Shown here piece after piece: positions 62,107 through 64,000 of a stretch of DNA of 64,000 nt (positions within the stretch are counted from its first letter, which is position 1; every line of letters starts with the position of its first letter). The translations under genes and the position numbers were made by a program. Source of the DNA: DATJGR01 sp963780795 (GTDB taxonomy: Bacteria; Pseudomonadota; Gammaproteobacteria; Pseudomonadales; Azotimanducaceae); NCBI GenBank assembly GCA_963780795.1, contig CAWADH010000013.1, forward strand, positions 124,001 through 188,000. Direction: 5' to 3'. The notes under the pieces were generated by a model. The model was not told where the DNA came from, ran no database searches, and worked only from the letters and a program-made list of their open reading frames with translations.

Positions 62107-63423
62107 CTATCGGTGGGCTTTGTGGAATTGCGCCTCTTCGGTGGAGCCGGTCAGCGCCGTCACCGACGATTGTCCGCCCTGAATCACCTGCGCGACATCG
62201 TCGAAATAACCGGTGCCGACTTCCTGCTGGTGGCTGACAAACGTGTAGCCGTCTTTTGCTGCAGCGAATTCCGCTTCCTGGAGTTCGACGTATGCCGACA
62301 TCTGCCGCTCAACGTAGCCTTTCGTCAGCGTGAACATGTTGTACCACATGGAGTGGATGCCGGCTAAGGTGATGAACTGGAACTTGTAGCCCATCGCCGC
62401 GAGTTCGCGCTGGAATTTCGCAATCGTCTTGTCGTCGAGGTTTTTGCGCCAGTTGAACGACGGCGAACAGTTGTACGAAAGCATCTGGTCCGGGTGTTCC
62501 TTCTTGATCGCTTCGGCGAATCGCTTGGCTTCGTCGAGCGACGGCACCGCCGTCTCACACCAGATCAGATCCGCGTACGGCGCGTACGCGAGGCCGCGTG
62601 AGATCGCCTGATCGAGACCTGCGCGCGTTTTGTAGAACCCTTCCGACGTGCGCTCGCCCGTGATGAAGGGTCTATCCCACTCGTCGATGTCGGTGGTGAC
62701 CATGTCGGCTGCATTGGCGTCGGTGCGGGCCATCAGAATCGTTGGGACATCACAGACGTCTGCGGCCAGCCGCGCCGCGATCAGTTTCTGAACGGCCTCC
62801 GACGTCGGTACCAGCACCTTGCCACCCATGTGGCCGCACTTCTTCACCGATGCGAGCTGATCTTCGAAGTGAACACCGGCTGCGCCGGCGCCGATCATCG
62901 CTTTCATCAGTTCGAAGGCATTCAGAACGCCACCGAAGCCGGCTTCAGCGTCGGCTACGATCGGTGCATAGAAGTCGATGCCGTCGTCCACGCCTTTCGA
63001 CCACTGGATCTCGTCGGCGCGACGGAACGCGTTGTTGATGCGGTTCACCAGGGTGGGCACCGAGTTGACCGCGTACAAAGACTGGTCCGGGTACATCGTC
63101 TCCGACGTGTTGTTGTCTGCGGCGACCTGCCAACCGGAGCAATAGATGGCCCGGATGCCGGCTTTCACCTGCTGCACCGCCTGACCGCCCGTGACGGCGC
63201 CGAGTGCGTTCACGTACGACTCTTTGGTCATCAGATCCCACAGCTTGTCCGCGCCGTGGGCAGCGAGCGCGCTGCGGTGTGGAATCGTGCCGCGAAGCTT
63301 CACGACGTCTTTCGCCTGATAGCCGCGTTTCACACCCTTCCAGCGAGGGTTCTTTTTCCATTCCGCTTCGAGTTCTTTGATCTGCTCTGCGCGCGGTTTG
63401 CGTGGAACGAAATGAAGCGCCAT
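62107..63423 (-). CDS. aceA: Isocitrate lyase
   Basis: Splits isocitrate into glyoxylate and succinate, the first glyoxylate-bypass step. The 438-residue protein has WQVAADNN, the metal site IVADAEAGFGG, the catalytic KKCGHMGGKVL, and the substrate-binding YNCSPSFNW. The ATG at 63423 follows AGAGGGAA. It is convergent with the prp operon and downstream of the malate synthase gene, with 110 bases between; that gap is AT-richer (TTTTCATCC to TATTCG) and may hold the aceA promoter, but the boxes are weak. Confidence 0.97.
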   Translation of the reverse strand: MALHFVPRKPRAEQIKELEAEWKKNPRWKGVKRGYQAKDVVKLRGTIPHRSALAAHGADKLWDLMTKESYVNALGAVTGGQAVQQVKAGIRAIYCSGWQVAADNNTSETMYPDQSLYAVNSVPTLVNRINNAFRRADEIQWSKGVDDGIDFYAPIVADAEAGFGGVLNAFELMKAMIGAGAAGVHFEDQLASVKKCGHMGGKVLVPTSEAVQKLIAARLAADVCDVPTILMARTDANAADMVTTDIDEWDRPFITGERTSEGFYKTRAGLDQAISRGLAYAPYADLIWCETAVPSLDEAKRFAEAIKKEHPDQMLSYNCSPSFNWRKNLDDKTIAKFQRELAAMGYKFQFITLAGIHSMWYNMFTLTKGYVERQMSAYVELQEAEFAAAKDGYTFVSHQQEVGTGYFDDVAQVIQGGQSSVTALTGSTEEAQFHKAHR

Positions 63424-63533
63424 GGGGTTCCCTCTGAGTTTTACCGTTGGAGGCGGCGAATTTTAGTGAGCGCGAATAGAAAGAAAAGTGAAAGGATGAA
63501 AATTAACACTTGCCAGGTTGGAATGTGTCGACG

Positions 63534-64000
63534 CTATAGGACCTCGTAGGCCGGCAAGGTCAGGAAGTCGGCGAGTTCATCGCCGGTGGTGAGCCGGTCC
63601 ATCATCTCGGCGGCTTCGCGGAAGCGTCCATCCTGATAGCGCGCCTCACCAATTTCGTCGCGAACCACCTGCAACTCCTCGTTCAGCATTTCGCGAAACA
63701 GTGCCTTCGTGACGGTCTTGCCGTTCGAGAGTTGTTTGCCGTTCTGTATCCACTGCCAGATCGAGGCGCGCGAAATCTCGACCGTTGCCGCGTCTTCCAT
63801 GAGTCCGTAAACCGGTACGCATCCCGTGCCCGAGATCCACGCCTCGATGTACTGAATCGACACTCGGATGTTCGTGCGCATGCCGGCTTCGGTGCGTTCG
63901 CCGACCGGCACCGCGAGCAGATCGGCGGCCTTGATGGCGGCATCTTGACTGCGCGAAACGTCCAGCTGGTTGGGGTGACCTTGCGGGATGTGTCGGTCGA
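63534..64000 (-). CDS. aceB: Malate synthase A (C-terminal part; runs off window)
   Basis: Condenses glyoxylate with acetyl-CoA to malate. Only the last about 155 residues are in the window; the frame is open through base 64000, and the GTG at 63911 is internal. The segment AAIKAADLLAVPVGERTEAG, then IQYIEAWISGTGCVPVYGL with MEDAATVEISRASIWQWI, is typical of malate synthase A, including the aspartate of MEDAATAEISR that acts in catalysis. It forms the glyoxylate-bypass pair with aceA. Confidence 0.95.
   Translation of the reverse strand, partial: DRHIPQGHPNQLDVSRSQDAAIKAADLLAVPVGERTEAGMRTNIRVSIQYIEAWISGTGCVPVYGLMEDAATVEISRASIWQWIQNGKQLSNGKTVTKALFREMLNEELQVVRDEIGEARYQDGRFREAAEMMDRLTTGDELADFLTLPAYEVL

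Overview
This 64 kb GC-rich window is gene-dense chromosomal DNA from a betaproteobacterium, most likely Burkholderiales-like. The evidence is synteny: leuD-leuB-asd-fimV-truA-trpFBA-folC-dedD-cvpA-purF, tRNAs followed by tig-clpP-clpX-lon-hupB-ppiD, CysI paired with a DUF934 protein, and an AddAB-type helicase/nuclease pair. No phage, insertion sequence or CRISPR array was seen. Genes are tightly packed with many ATGA/GTGA overlaps, and only one stretch longer than 300 bases lacks an intact gene.

Layout. 1-17.6 kb (+): the amino-acid and cofactor cluster (leuD partial at the left edge, leuB, asd, fimV, truA, trpF, trpB, trpA, folC, a SPOR protein, cvpA, purF), then a MoxR/DUF58/transglutaminase operon, a DUF1289 protein and miaE. 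accD, normally between trpA and folC in relatives, is missing. 17.5-19.1 kb (-): lpxH and folD. 19.2-28.1 kb (+): a strong promoter, three tRNA genes (Pro, Arg, His), and the chaperone/protease block, in which trigger factor carries a His/Asp repeat. 28.1-34.9 kb: mltD (-), a methyltransferase with rnhA and dnaQ, nudC, an SCP2 protein (-), a SohB-like protease and an acrylyl-CoA reductase. 34.9-44.3 kb: a CPA2 antiporter, DUF934 and cysI (all -), a 38-residue membrane peptide (+), metH (-), nfuA (+) behind an IscR-type operator, and aroG (-). 44.3-51.1 kb: addA and addB (-) and rimO (+). 51.1-57.6 kb: small membrane, TerB-like, PilZ-like, J-domain and vWA proteins, a 5'-nucleotidase, cysB, a CGKC thiol protein, cysH and thrH. 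57.6-58.4 kb: a decayed pabB. 58.5-64 kb: prpB-prpC-prpD (+) facing aceA and aceB (-), i.e. the 2-methylcitrate and glyoxylate pathways.

The most interesting signal is the leader of aroG (DAHP synthase, the entry to aromatic amino-acid synthesis). Between the addA stop and the aroG ribosome binding site lies a 33-codon open frame with Tyr-Trp-Phe-Gly-Tyr-Ala-Phe near its end, followed by a chain of mutually exclusive RNA pairings that ends in a rho-independent terminator abutting a perfect Shine-Dalgarno sequence. The parity of the chain gives the logic expected of ribosome-mediated attenuation by aromatic amino acids. Other points worth attention are a 23-of-25 match to the IscR type-1 operator before nfuA, the metal-ligand-like repeat in trigger factor, an AddA lacking its C-terminal nuclease domain, and the pabB pseudogene. 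All alignments and foldings were done by eye; no search or folding program was run.
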